DNA of 39,992 nt from a virus, in the IMG/VR virus record IMGVR_UViG_3300033997_000192, positions 1-39,992 of that record; one strand, given 5' to 3'. The notes below the pieces were generated by a model that was given only the letters and a program-made list of their open reading frames with translations, did not search any database and was not told the DNA's origin. A program made the translations under genes and the position numbers. Below are positions 30,636-38,130 of the stretch, piece by piece (the stretch's first letter is position 1; every line of letters starts with the position of its first letter).

Positions 30636-31145
30636 TTATTCAAGCTCGGCCGAATATTGTTTGTTAAACAAAACAAATCGATATTCTTTTCCGATCGACT
30701 TAAGGCACTTTGATATGATCGGGTCGTACTTTGAAGAAACCAGAATTATATTCGGGTTTATTCCCTTTTCTTTGAATATTACGTCATACATGACCAATTG
30801 CCCTATCGATCTAGATAATTCCGTAAATGTTTGCTTAGGATTTTTGCATTCGACAGCATAAACTCCATGTTTACAAAATATTAGAAAATCTATTCGAGGG
30901 TTGTTGTCGCCTTTTTTGGGGGCAGTTCCTTTTGAAAGCTTGCCCATTAAAGCAAGCTGGTATTCCCTGATATGGGATTCGTATTCATCGCCAATAATCT
31001 CTTCGCAAAACACGGATATATTGTTCTCGATGTAATCGCACATATCTTTTTCAATGGCAAATGGCGAATCGCAAAACATAGACGATGCCTGATTCTCGCT
31101 TATTTCCTTCCCCGCCGGTTTCTTCACGTCCTTCTTCGTTGCCAT
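30636..31145 (-). CDS. PD-(D/E)XK nuclease-like protein
   Basis: 169 residues. PRIDFLIFCKHGVYAVECKNP gives D-x..-ECK, the catalytic signature of restriction-endonuclease-like folds, followed by RSIGQLVMYDVIFKEKG. Lysine-rich ends. The gene looks AT-richer than its neighbours and is first of the late operon, upstream of terS. Could be a packaging-related, anti-host or defence nuclease; no closer family recognised. Strong GGAGGCGAG ribosome site. Confidence 0.8.
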   Translation of the reverse strand: MATKKDVKKPAGKEISENQASSMFCDSPFAIEKDMCDYIENNISVFCEEIIGDEYESHIREYQLALMGKLSKGTAPKKGDNNPRIDFLIFCKHGVYAVECKNPKQTFTELSRSIGQLVMYDVIFKEKGINPNIILVSSKYDPIISKCLKSIGKEYRFVLFNKQYSAELE

Positions 31146-31167
31146 GTCTCGCCTCCGTTTCCGTTGT

Positions 31168-31196
31168 ATTATACTGCATTGTCACCATGTTGGCAA
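31168..31196 (-). promoter_or_regulatory. Main late promoter
   Basis: Minus-strand TTGCCA (31196-31191), 17-nt spacer, TATAAT (31173-31168). Best -10 consensus in the structural block and placed directly before the nuclease-terminase operon. Confidence 0.8.
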
Positions 31197-31210
31197 GGTT
31201 GCCTGTTTTG

Positions 31211-32026
31211 TCATCGGTTCCCCCTCCGGTAGCTCGGGCCCGTGAACTCGACGCGCACCCGCTTTTCCGCGATACGGTCCATGATGGCCTTTCCGAGATT
31301 GTCGTCGAGCTCTTTCGCCGTGTAGTTCGTGATCAGAACGGTATCCCGGCGGAGGTTGTACCGCTTGTTCAGGATGTAGTACAGAATACCCCTTTCCGCC
31401 GCGGGGCTCGTCGCCCGGCCGATCTCGTCTATGACAAGGAACGGGGCGCGGACGTACTTGTTTATCACCTGGAGCTTGTTTTCCGGTGCCGAGAAGTCGC
31501 GCGAGCACTCTACCTCGATCTCGAGGGTCGGTATGTCGACGTAAAGCCCACCCAGCTCGTGGATGCACGCGTTCCCGAGGTGGCTTTTCCCTGTCCCGTT
31601 GCCGCCCAGCATTACCAGGAATCCGGCGTATCCGCGGCGGGAATCCTCGGCGAACTTCCGGACGTCCTCGAGGTTTTTCGCTTCCTCGTCGCTCCGGGGC
31701 TTGTAGGTGTCGAACGTCTCGGCCATGTACCGGCCGGGGACTCCCGAATCCTTCAGGCGCTTTTCTTCTGCCGCTTCCGCCGTGAGCTTCTTTATCTCGT
31801 CCCGCTCCGTGTCCGGCTCCCTCGGTCCCTCGCTCTCGATACGCTGGATCAGCCCGGCGAGCTTTGCCTTGAAGTTGTCCGTGCCGGCCACCGCCCCGCC
31901 GCCGATGATCTCGCCGACGGACGCCGCCTTCGGTTCTCCGGAAGCCTTCAGCGCGGCGACTTGTGCCTGGCGCCGGTGAAGCTCCTCGTTTTTCTGGAGC
32001 AGTTCCGCTTCGGTCATTTCTGCCAT
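31211..32026 (-). CDS. DnaC-like helicase loader (AAA+ ATPase)
   Basis: 271 residues from ATG 32026. C-terminal half has Walker A MLGGNGTGKSHLGNA, Walker B FLVIDEIGRA and sensor-type ITNYTAKELDDNLGKAIMDRIAEK, the DnaC/IstB group. The N-terminal part is a charged coiled coil with a likely helicase-binding zone. Together with the replisome organizer gene it would load the host helicase at the phage origin. Confidence 0.9.
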   Translation of the reverse strand: MAEMTEAELLQKNEELHRRQAQVAALKASGEPKAASVGEIIGGGAVAGTDNFKAKLAGLIQRIESEGPREPDTERDEIKKLTAEAAEEKRLKDSGVPGRYMAETFDTYKPRSDEEAKNLEDVRKFAEDSRRGYAGFLVMLGGNGTGKSHLGNACIHELGGLYVDIPTLEIEVECSRDFSAPENKLQVINKYVRAPFLVIDEIGRATSPAAERGILYYILNKRYNLRRDTVLITNYTAKELDDNLGKAIMDRIAEKRVRVEFTGPSYRRGNR

Positions 32027-32028
32027 GG

Positions 32029-33492
32029 CTATTTCCCCCACTCTCTGTTGACTTTATCTATCCGCGCCCCGATCCAGTGCATCGCCGTTGTCGCCATGCT
32101 GTTCCCGCAGGCCTTGTATCTCGGGCCGTCGGGGCACTCTTCGGCAGCGCGGCCGCGGTATGGTATCTTCGTCCAGTCATCCGGGAAGCCCTGAAGGCGT
32201 TCACACTCGCGCGGTGTTAGACGGCGAACTGTTGAACCGGCAGAAACGCCGTGCTGATCCGTTTTCGTCAGGCACGGGGATATATCGTGCATCGGCTCGA
32301 CCGCGTTTCCGCCGTTTTGCGGCTCGCGCCCGATCCAGTTTCCGGGGATGCCGTATGCCGGGGCACACACTCCGTGCTGGTCTGTTTTTGTCAGCGTGAA
32401 CATGACGCCCGTTTCGTCGTATCCCGGACCATTCGGGCCGGCGTTTTCGCTTCGCCCGATCATTGTCCCTTGAATTGCCACTATCGGCGCTTCGTGGTTG
32501 CAGTTCAGCGTCGGCGCGCGGCCTTCCGCGATTTCGGCGTTTCCTTGACCGGTTGCCATTACGACAGGGCAGAAGTCAGACGGTCGGCTCGGGTGGTCGG
32601 TGCATAGAGTCGGTACGGTGTTGCCGTCGCCGCGTCCGCGCATATCGTAGACGTATGATCGGCTTGACCCACCGGCTGAAGCCCGGAGCGCCCCGGCCTT
32701 GTCGCCTTCATTTTCTGGCATTGCGCCGCCTTCGCGCCCTCGCAACGCAAACGCACCGACCGGAACAATCGGCGTTCCTCTCCCTGTACCGTCCTCGCTC
32801 GCGTCGAAGCCCTCGCCCCGTAACGTGTGCGCCACCTGAAGGCCTCCGCCTAGCTCGAAATCGGTTCCGAGACCGCCGCCGCCTGAAGTGCGCGCGCTAA
32901 TTGTTCCGGTAACACCTTTCCCCTTTTCGCGGCTCGGCGGAGGATACCCGCACAGGCTTTCGGACTCAAAAAGTACTGCCGCGGCAGGTCGCCAGTCTCC
33001 AAGGTATCCGACAAGGAACACACGGCGGCGTCGCTGGGCCACTCCGAAGTATTGAGCGTCAAGAACCCGGTAGGCGAACCCATACCCGAGCTGCCCCAGC
33101 ATCCCGAGGAAGGTGCCAAAATCCCGCCCTCCGTCAGATGACAGGACGCCGGGAACGTTTTCCCAGACAATCCAGGCTGGGCGTAAATGATTCGCAATAG
33201 CTCCAAATGTGAGCATGAGATTTCCGCGCGGGTCTTCAAGACCTCGCCGAAGTCCGGCAACGGAGAAAGACTGGCAAGGGGTTACTCCGACCAAAAGGTC
33301 AACTGTTCCGTTTCCAATTTTCCACTCCTTGTATTTTGTCATGTCCCCGTAGTTTTTAACATTCGGGAAACGGTGCGCGAGCACGGCACATGGGAAAGGC
33401 TCGATTTCCGAGAATCCCGCCGGCTCCCAACCAAGCGGGTCCCATGCGACGCTCGCCGCTTCTATACCAGAACAAACTGAAAGATACCTCAT
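32029..33492 (-). CDS. DNA (cytosine-5) methyltransferase
   Basis: 487 residues from ATG 33492 (overlapping the previous stop as TAATG; a start 6 nt upstream is also possible). Motif I LSVCSGIEAASVAW, motif IV TPCQSFSVAG with catalytic Cys, motif VI VWENVPG, motif VIII AQRRRRVFLVG, and motif IX/X region RRLTPRECERLQGFPDDW ... ACGNSM. A long Gly-rich insert (about 210-400: SARTSGGGGLGTDFELG) is the target recognition region. Protects phage DNA from host restriction or regulates replication; target sequence cannot be read from the protein. Confidence 0.92.
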   Translation of the reverse strand: MRYLSVCSGIEAASVAWDPLGWEPAGFSEIEPFPCAVLAHRFPNVKNYGDMTKYKEWKIGNGTVDLLVGVTPCQSFSVAGLRRGLEDPRGNLMLTFGAIANHLRPAWIVWENVPGVLSSDGGRDFGTFLGMLGQLGYGFAYRVLDAQYFGVAQRRRRVFLVGYLGDWRPAAAVLFESESLCGYPPPSREKGKGVTGTISARTSGGGGLGTDFELGGGLQVAHTLRGEGFDASEDGTGRGTPIVPVGAFALRGREGGAMPENEGDKAGALRASAGGSSRSYVYDMRGRGDGNTVPTLCTDHPSRPSDFCPVVMATGQGNAEIAEGRAPTLNCNHEAPIVAIQGTMIGRSENAGPNGPGYDETGVMFTLTKTDQHGVCAPAYGIPGNWIGREPQNGGNAVEPMHDISPCLTKTDQHGVSAGSTVRRLTPRECERLQGFPDDWTKIPYRGRAAEECPDGPRYKACGNSMATTAMHWIGARIDKVNREWGK

Positions 33493-34241
33493 TACCATTC
33501 CCCCCCGGTTTCGGCGTCCGCAGCGATACGCGGGCGCTGCCCGTACTGTTTCCCGCTCGCGAAGCTGTTCTTTTCCCAATAGCGAATTGACGCCTGCCAA
33601 TCCTTCATCGCGTTCCTGCCGACCTTCCAGCCGTTCGCCTCGTAATAATCGAACCAGGTCTGCGCATTGACGCTGTTTTTCCGCTCCTTGCAATATGCGG
33701 CGACTTCCTCAAGCGTCGGCTTTTTGAATATCGCCCGTTCCTTTTTCGGTTTTGGAGGTGTAGCCGGTTCATGTTCTGGTGAATGCGGGAAGACGGAGAC
33801 AGCCGTATCATCTTCTACTTTACTTACCTTACCTTTACTTACCTTACCTGTGTCATCATTCTGTATACAAGGTGTATACGCTTCGTATACAATCTCTGGG
33901 TGGTCTGTATACGCGCCATTTGCCTTTACGAACAACCGTTCCTTTTCTTCTTTGTAAACCGTTTCATTGTAACGATCTTTTGCAATGTAGTTATGAAGTC
34001 TCCAGTGTTTTATGACCACTATCCCGGTGTCGAAGGCCAAGAGGAAGCGCTTTGAAAGCAATATTTTAAGGTTGTCATCGTTCGCGCCGATCATACGCAT
34101 GATCTTTTTCGGGTTGCTGATGAATCCGTCATCGTCGGCTCTCATGGCAAGGTGAAAATAAAGGTTTTGAGCCGAATCGGGCATGTCGATAAAAGCGTCA
34201 CTATCGACTATTTTAAGGGCAAACATTCGTCTTTCGGCCAT
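33492..34241 (-). CDS. Replisome organizer / DnaD-like initiation protein
   Basis: 249 residues. N-terminal winged-helix zone: ALKIVDSDAFIDMPDSAQNLYFHLAMRADDDGFISNPKKIMRMIGANDDNLKILLSKRFLLAFDTGIVVIKHWRLHNYI, as in phage replication initiators. Linker with a short repeat (GKVSKGKVSKVEDD). C-terminal part PTLEEVAAYCKERKNSVNAQTWFDYYEANGWKVGRNAMKDWQASIRYWEKN matches the DnaD-like C-terminal helix. Would bind the origin and recruit the loader at 31211. Confidence 0.85.
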   Translation of the reverse strand: MAERRMFALKIVDSDAFIDMPDSAQNLYFHLAMRADDDGFISNPKKIMRMIGANDDNLKILLSKRFLLAFDTGIVVIKHWRLHNYIAKDRYNETVYKEEKERLFVKANGAYTDHPEIVYEAYTPCIQNDDTGKVSKGKVSKVEDDTAVSVFPHSPEHEPATPPKPKKERAIFKKPTLEEVAAYCKERKNSVNAQTWFDYYEANGWKVGRNAMKDWQASIRYWEKNSFASGKQYGQRPRIAADAETGGEW

Positions 34242-34807
34242 TATTTGAATATCTCCCTTGCGATTGCCACCAGTTGCGGCAGGTATCCTGCCTCTGCGGC
34301 GTAGTCAAGTACGTCTATGCCCCTGTTTTTTGCCCGTTCGCGGAGGTTTACACCAATCCGGTAATACGCGTGCTTGTATATCTGGTTGTACGGTTCTCGG
34401 TAATCTCCCATAATGCGGCCAGCGTCCCGGGCGAGCATATTGAGCTCTCGTCGAGGGTCGAGCGGAGGCAGTTCGGAGGCCAGTTTCATCGGTTCCGGCT
34501 TTCCGGTAATTTCAACGCCCCGGATGAGCGGAATGAGTTGTTTGATGGTCTCGGCGACTATCGGACCGATGAGAACGGCAAGGTCCGATTTCGTCACGAC
34601 TTCGGCAGATTGCGGAAGTTCTGACGCACCTTGCGGAAGATCGACAAAGTTTTTCTTTCGTAACGCCTTCATAATCTCGATTGCTTCTTCCATGACGAAG
34701 GCCAACCTCTTGCCCTGACCAAACATCCCGGGGTAGATCTTTTTCGCCACCCTTTGTACCGTATCGACCGATACTCCCGCCGCTTCTGCTATTTCTTTCG
34801 TTGTCAT
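34241..34807 (-). CDS. HTH protein with ORF6C-like C-terminus (antirepressor-type regulator)
   Basis: 188 residues from ATG 34807 behind GGGAGGGAAC. N-terminal HTH: MTTKEIAEAAGVSVDTVQRVAKKIYP. C-terminus LDPRRELNMLARDAGRIMGDYREPYNQIYKHAYYRIGVNLRERAKNRG resembles the ORF6C DNA-binding/regulatory domain of phage antirepressors. An attenuator-like leader precedes it. It is a candidate for the master regulator that binds the palindromes at 445 and 37441, but no evidence links them directly. Confidence 0.78.
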   Translation of the reverse strand: MTTKEIAEAAGVSVDTVQRVAKKIYPGMFGQGKRLAFVMEEAIEIMKALRKKNFVDLPQGASELPQSAEVVTKSDLAVLIGPIVAETIKQLIPLIRGVEITGKPEPMKLASELPPLDPRRELNMLARDAGRIMGDYREPYNQIYKHAYYRIGVNLRERAKNRGIDVLDYAAEAGYLPQLVAIAREIFK

Positions 34808-34827
34808 GTTCAGTTCCCTCCCGGGAT

Positions 34828-34869
34828 AAAAAAAGGCCGCCCTTGCGCTCTCACACGCTCGGACGGCCA
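34828..34869 (-). terminator. Attenuator-type terminator before the HTH gene
   Basis: Minus-strand GGCCGTCC and GGGCGGCC pair (one T/G mismatch), then TTTTTTTATC. It lies just upstream of the ribosome site of the HTH gene, so readthrough controls its expression. Confidence 0.78.
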
Positions 34870-34922
34870 ACAGGTACAAAATTGCGCGCGAATGGTGAGA
34901 GTCATTCGTGCGCAATCTCTAT
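34828..34922 (-). ncRNA. Structured leader or small RNA before the HTH gene
   Basis: From the promoter at 34929-34956 transcription starts near 34922. The RNA folds as a 14-bp hairpin (ATTGCGCACGAATG/CATTCGCGCGCAAT, 34916-34881, one G-T) with loop ACTCTCAC. It then reaches the intrinsic terminator (34869-34828). The terminator loop holds GTGAGAG (34854-34848), exactly complementary to CTCTCAC of the first loop (34901-34895). A kissing-loop or alternative pairing could decide termination. The RNA is about 95 nt if terminated. Confidence 0.6.
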
Positions 34923-34928
34923 AGGTCT

Positions 34929-34956
34929 ATTATACCGAATCTACTGAAAAAGTCAA
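34929..34956 (-). promoter_or_regulatory. Promoter of the HTH gene leader
   Basis: Minus-strand TTGACT (34956-34951), 16-nt spacer, TATAAT (34934-34929). Strong consensus with no gene between it and the leader. Confidence 0.78.
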
Positions 34957-34958
34957 GT

Positions 34959-35270
34959 TCATCGGTTCGATTCTACAGACTCATGCGCAGGTTCACGCTC
35001 GTACATAATCATTTTCCCGGTATGGTTTGCGTATCTGAATTCCTCGCGCGCGCCTTCTGATTCCATCCAATTTGACAGGAAGTATACGGCTTCGGCAACG
35101 TCGATGAGGCTCATGCAGATGTGCATGTATTCGTCGTGCGTGAGACCGTCGGGCAGTATTGTCGGCGTGATTACGGTGTTTCCCTGCATCCGCAGTTTGA
35201 GCATTGCCCGCTGAAAGTTCTCGTAGTAGTCCGGTTCTCCGGTGATTTTCCCCGCGATGTAGATTTTCAT
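34959..35270 (-). CDS. DUF4406-like deoxyribosyltransferase-fold protein
   Basis: 103 residues. KIYIAGKITGEPDYYENFQRAMLKLRMQGNTVITPTILPDGLTHDEYMHICMSLIDVAEAVYFLSNWMESEGAREEFRYA is the DUF4406 pattern, related to nucleoside 2-deoxyribosyltransferases, with Glu and Asp residues lining the active site. Likely modifies or recycles nucleotides. Overlaps the upstream gene by 4 nt. Confidence 0.87.
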   Translation of the reverse strand: MKIYIAGKITGEPDYYENFQRAMLKLRMQGNTVITPTILPDGLTHDEYMHICMSLIDVAEAVYFLSNWMESEGAREEFRYANHTGKMIMYEREPAHESVESNR

Positions 35271-35527
35271 GCTTCACACTCCTCGTATGTTTTGCGCCAA
35301 ACGTCGGTATATTCCGGCCGCGTCATGTCTTCCACCAGGTCGGCGGCGTGTTTTGCGCCTTCCAGGCTGACCCGTTGCGCAATGCAGACTCCGGATTTCA
35401 CGGTGTCCCACTGCATTGGAAGAACGTGAAACAACTGGCATCCGTTGTATTCTACCGGCTCGACGTGTCGGACGTATTCGGCGGGTTCTGTCGGTCTTGC
35501 CCATGGATTAACATATCGGTATTCCAT
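35267..35527 (-). CDS. Small phage protein of unknown function
   Basis: 86 residues. EYRYVNPWARPTEPAEYVRHVEPVEYNGCQLFHVLPMQWDTVKSGVCIAQRVSLEGAKHAADLVED looks well folded but belongs to no family I recognise. It overlaps both neighbours (4 nt and 20 nt) and is translated from the same message. Confidence 0.75.
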   Translation of the reverse strand: MEYRYVNPWARPTEPAEYVRHVEPVEYNGCQLFHVLPMQWDTVKSGVCIAQRVSLEGAKHAADLVEDMTRPEYTDVWRKTYEECEA

Positions 35528-35726
35528 TAGGTTCCTCCTCTTTCCTGATTGTATTTGTGATAATGTTTCTCGGAAAAAGACTTTTCTGCCTATCGATCGG
35601 CCCTATCCCCGTCATTGACGGTGAAAGTTTTCCCGTGTTCTTATATGCGGAACAGTCGGACAGGTCAAACATTGCCATGCAAACACGACGATTTATGCAG
35701 TCTTTGTGCCGGCATCGGTTATTCAA
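35508..35726 (-). CDS. Cysteine-rich small protein
   Basis: 72 residues with a TTG start behind AAGGAG. CRHKDCINRRVCMAMFDLSDC gives four Cys and an early His, a likely zinc site seen in many phage small proteins. Remainder basic. The TTG start is chosen because no ATG precedes the Cys motif. Confidence 0.7.
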   Translation of the reverse strand: MNNRCRHKDCINRRVCMAMFDLSDCSAYKNTGKLSPSMTGIGPIDRQKSLFPRNIITNTIRKEEEPNGIPIC

Positions 35727-35729
35727 CGG

Positions 35730-35963
35730 TTACTCCTTAAAAAGATCCGGCTGTGCCGCGTCCTCGATGATCTGATTGAGATCCGCGCGTGCTTCCTCGA
35801 GAGGGAAGCATCGATAGCAGATATGTTTTGGCTTCGTGTTGTTCCACGACTCACGGTTAAACCCCGGATTACAGACGACGAATTTACCCATGACTCGGTG
35901 AAAAGACTCGCCGATTACGACAACTCCGTCTATCAACACCCCGTTTTCTCTCACCTCTTTCAT
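35730..35963 (-). CDS. Small phage protein
   Basis: 77 residues from the ATG at 35963, which overlaps the transglycosylase stop as ATGA. GVVVIGESFHRVMGKFVVCNPGFNRESWNNTKPKHICYRCFPLEEARADLNQIIED. Has a CYRC pair; unknown family. Confidence 0.7.
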   Translation of the reverse strand: MKEVRENGVLIDGVVVIGESFHRVMGKFVVCNPGFNRESWNNTKPKHICYRCFPLEEARADLNQIIEDAAQPDLFKE

Positions 35964-36415
35964 GTCGCGTTCAGCACCCTGTTCACGTACCACGTAACTT
36001 CCCCGCGCCGCGCCCCGGAAGTTCCCATTTTGTGCGCCGTAATTGCAAGACGGGCGTTTCCAAGCGATGCCAGGTTATCCATATAGAGCCGCCCGGCGAT
36101 TACCAGGGAATCGAGCGGACACCATGGATTATACTCGCCGTACTTTGAAACGCGCTCCGCATGATATGTTTCGTTGATCTGGCATAACCCGATCGACACA
36201 CCGTCATCTCCAACGGCGTCTGGGTTGTACGACGATTCCGCGAAGGCGATGCCCCGGAGAATCGCTTCCGGGCATCCGGTTTCTGCCGAGGCGATCTGGT
36301 ATATCGTTAGTTCTGGTTCAAAGTAAACCTGCTCGAAAATCTCCGGAGCCTTGCGCGACGACATGGACAAAAACGCAATAACCAACACCGAAGAGAACAG
36401 AAATACTTTTTTCAT
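35960..36415 (-). CDS. Lytic transglycosylase (SLT fold)
   Basis: 151 residues. N-terminal signal or anchor segment (KKVFLFSSVLVIAFLSMSS), then the SLT catalytic segment ILRGIAFAESSYNPDAVGDDGVSIGLCQIN, in which the Glu of AESS is catalytic and GLCQI is the family's second motif. Cleaves peptidoglycan with 1,6-anhydro product. It could be a secreted endolysin or a virion/entry enzyme; position beside tiny membrane genes favours lysis. Confidence 0.88.
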   Translation of the reverse strand: MKKVFLFSSVLVIAFLSMSSRKAPEIFEQVYFEPELTIYQIASAETGCPEAILRGIAFAESSYNPDAVGDDGVSIGLCQINETYHAERVSKYGEYNPWCPLDSLVIAGRLYMDNLASLGNARLAITAHKMGTSGARRGEVTWYVNRVLNAT

Positions 36416-36534
36416 TCGAGTTCTCCCTCGTTTTTCTCTTCCGAACCAACGGCAATAGTCCCGCCGAACACGACACCGAGGCAGAAAGATACGGATATTG
36501 CTCCGAGAAATGCCAAAACTTTCAGAATTACCAT
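36412..36534 (-). CDS. 40-residue membrane protein before the transglycosylase
   Basis: Small gene with ATG behind GAGAGGT and ATGA overlap with the downstream transglycosylase. Product starts with VILKVLAFLGAISVSFCLGV plus a second half of the span, then a polar tail (GSEEKNEGELE). A single-span holin or partner for the transglycosylase is plausible. Confidence 0.72.
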   Translation of the reverse strand: MVILKVLAFLGAISVSFCLGVVFGGTIAVGSEEKNEGELE

Positions 36535-36537
36535 GAT

Positions 36538-36816
36538 TTACCTCTCTTTTAAGTATGATTCGATGAGTGCCGAGCCGCGATCGATTATGGTTTCCTTGAG
36601 ACAGTAGGTATCGACTATCTCGAGGAACTTCTCGGCGATCTCCCGCGTGTTTGCGGCGGATTTTTCAGCCTTGATTGCATCGGTCAGTACTGAATCGATT
36701 TCCGCGATAGCATCGAGCGCCGTTTTTCTTGCCGTCTTGCAATGGCATTGCGGGTATCCACCCAGTATGATTTCAATCTGATGCAAGGCCTTTTTTGCAT
36801 TATTAAGAGCCGTCAT
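36538..36816 (-). CDS. Helical small protein
   Basis: 92 residues, mostly helix: NAKKALHQIEIILGGYPQCHCKTARKTALDAIAEIDSVLTDAIKAEKSAANTREIAEKFLEIV. Overlaps the preceding small membrane gene by 4 nt. Family unknown. Confidence 0.72.
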   Translation of the reverse strand: MTALNNAKKALHQIEIILGGYPQCHCKTARKTALDAIAEIDSVLTDAIKAEKSAANTREIAEKFLEIVDTYCLKETIIDRGSALIESYLKER

Positions 36817-36911
36817 TTCTTAACCTCGTTTATCGTAAAACACCGTGCCGCCTCGATAGAAAGTACGAGCAACGTCGTCATGATACAAGTATGCGCAACT
36901 ACAATGCCCAT
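36813..36911 (-). CDS. 32-residue membrane peptide
   Basis: ATG 36911 behind GAAGGAG; product MGIVVAHTCIMTTLLVLSIE, then AARCFTINEVKK. A single hydrophobic helix, coupled by ATGA to the next gene. Too short to assign; a regulatory or holin-like peptide is possible. Confidence 0.55.
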   Translation of the reverse strand: MGIVVAHTCIMTTLLVLSIEAARCFTINEVKK

Positions 36912-36960
36912 GGTTTACTCCTTCGCCGTTGAATACAAACGGCTTTTTACTGCAGTTTTG

Positions 36961-37425
36961 TCAAAAGGGAATATCGTCGGGAAAATCAGGCGGTTCGTCG
37001 CTGTTCTGCGCAACCTGCCGATTCGACGTAGGCGCACGAGAATGCCCCGCGCCTGCGTTCGGCGCACTGTTTTGGTGTAACTGCTCGCCAGATGCGTTTC
37101 CGCCTCCCAAAAGCTGGACATTCGAGGCGTTGATTTCAACTTTCGACCTCGTCTGTCCGTCCTGCTCCCATCGGTTCTGATGGAGTTCGCCATCGACCGC
37201 GACCTGTTTCCCTTTCACCAGGTACTGATTAAGCGCTTCGGCGGATTTACCCCAAAGAACTATGTCCAGAAAGGAAACTTCCTCGACCCATTCCTCGTTT
37301 TTCTTGATCCGTTTGCCGACTGCAAGAGAAAACTTACACACCGGCGTTCCGCTTGAAATATATTTCAATTCCGCGTCACGAACCAACCGTCCAATGCCAA
37401 CCCATTTGTTCAAATCACTTGCCAT
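36961..37425 (-). CDS. ssb: Single-stranded DNA-binding protein
   Basis: 154 residues. N-terminal OB fold: DLNKWVGIGRLVRDAELKYISSGTPVCKFSLAVGKRIKKNEEWVEEVSFLDIVLWGKSAEALNQYLVKGKQVAVDGEL. Unstructured linker, then the acidic tip DEPPDFPDDIPF that binds partner enzymes. Covers single strands in replication and helps the RecT-like annealing protein. GGAGGCTACGGA ribosome site. Confidence 0.95.
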   Translation of the reverse strand: MASDLNKWVGIGRLVRDAELKYISSGTPVCKFSLAVGKRIKKNEEWVEEVSFLDIVLWGKSAEALNQYLVKGKQVAVDGELHQNRWEQDGQTRSKVEINASNVQLLGGGNASGEQLHQNSAPNAGAGHSRAPTSNRQVAQNSDEPPDFPDDIPF

Positions 37426-37440
37426 TCCGTAGCCTCCATG

Positions 37441-37475
37441 TGTAATACATTACAATGAATAATGCACACTGTCAA
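37441..37475 (-). promoter_or_regulatory. SSB promoter with palindromic operator
   Basis: Minus-strand TTGACA (37475-37470), 17-nt spacer, TAATGT (37452-37447). The palindrome TGTAAT-AC-ATTACA (37441-37454) overlaps the -10 and start point, as expected for repressor control. A near copy is at 4285-4298. Confidence 0.65.
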
Positions 37476-37508
37476 CCATTATTTTGTTGTTTTATTGCAA
37501 TAAACAGG

Positions 37509-37537
37509 TTGACGGTGTGAGTTTGTTGTAATACAAT
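37509..37537 (+). promoter_or_regulatory. Promoter ahead of array 2, probably leaderless
   Basis: TTGACG (37509-37514), 17-nt spacer, TACAAT (37532-37537), 7 nt to ATG 37545. TTGTAATACAA at 37526-37536 is a further dyad, and TTGCAAT at 37495-37501 lies upstream. Divergent from the SSB promoter. Confidence 0.6.
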
Positions 37538-37544
37538 CGGAGAT

Positions 37545-37799
37545 ATGGAAGAACTGAAAAAAGCCATCAGGGAAATATCTGGCGTTGGATGCGTCGGGAA
37601 GTGCGAAAAAGAGGAGATTGGGTGCTCCGTAGGTTGCTCAATATACGGTGATTGTCTGGTAATTACCGACTTCTTTGCACGTCTGGATGAAGCCGAGTTG
37701 GATGCCGACAAGGTGCTTTCGGGGCTTGGCGAGATTGACGACGAAGACGGGCGGCGTTCGCTTATAGCATCTTACGGTATTATTTGCGGGATTAAGTAA
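37545..37799 (+). CDS. Small Cys-containing protein heading array 2
   Basis: 84 residues. EELKKAIREISGVGCVGKCEKEEIGCSVGCSIYGDCLVITDFFARLDEAELDADKVLSGLGEI, with five Cys in the first half. Not a cassette itself by its left side (no leader hairpin or crossover site upstream), but its 3' side runs into the left junction of array 2, as RecT's does for array 1. Function unknown. Confidence 0.72.
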   Translation: MEELKKAIREISGVGCVGKCEKEEIGCSVGCSIYGDCLVITDFFARLDEAELDADKVLSGLGEIDDEDGRRSLIASYGIICGIK

Positions 37800-37802
37800 G
37801 CA

Positions 37803-37834
37803 GATTAGGCTGAACAGTCTAATATATGTTAGGC
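37803..37834 (+). other. Left junction of cassette array 2
   Basis: ATTAGGCTG AA CAGTCTAAT inverted repeat followed by ATATG|TTAGGC. Shares GGCTGAACAG and CTAATATATGTTAG with the left junction of array 1 at 3240-3281, although the genes on the left differ. This identifies a common insertion target. Confidence 0.6.
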
Positions 37835-37890
37835 TGACAACTACGGCATAACCGCTTTGCGCTTATACCGACACGTTGCAAAAGGAAAAA

Positions 37891-38130
37891 ATGATGGATG
37901 CCGAAAAACTGAAAAAAGCATTACAATCTGGTCTGGCCCTTGGTGCGCGGCTGTCTGTCGAGGGAATTAAATGCGATGACCAATTAAAAATGATTGCAGA
38001 TACCCTCGCAGAATTAGACCGTGATAAGCCCGTTTGTTACAAATGTAAATATGACGACTCGGAATTGTGCTATGAATGCAAACGAGCATACAGAACGATT
38101 GATAACTTTGAGAAAGTAGAAGAAGCCTAA
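37891..38130 (+). CDS. Cassette 4 small CxxC protein
   Basis: 79 residues; ATG 37891 or 37894 behind AAAAGGA. DAEKLKKALQSGLALGARLSVEGIKCDDQLKMIADTLAELDRDKPVCYKCKYDDSELCYECKRAY. Two CxxC pairs give a zinc ribbon. The leader is nearly the same as that of cassette 2. TAA stop lies in R'' of the attC at 38125. Confidence 0.76.
   Translation: MMDAEKLKKALQSGLALGARLSVEGIKCDDQLKMIADTLAELDRDKPVCYKCKYDDSELCYECKRAYRTIDNFEKVEEA

Noticed and set aside
31085-32194. A 369-codon plus-strand frame opposite the helicase loader.
   Set aside because: Shadow of the DnaC-like gene, which has Walker motifs.
34882-34917. Simple operator palindrome.
   Set aside because: Its 14-bp stem is downstream of the start point and complementary to the terminator loop, so a role in RNA is more likely.
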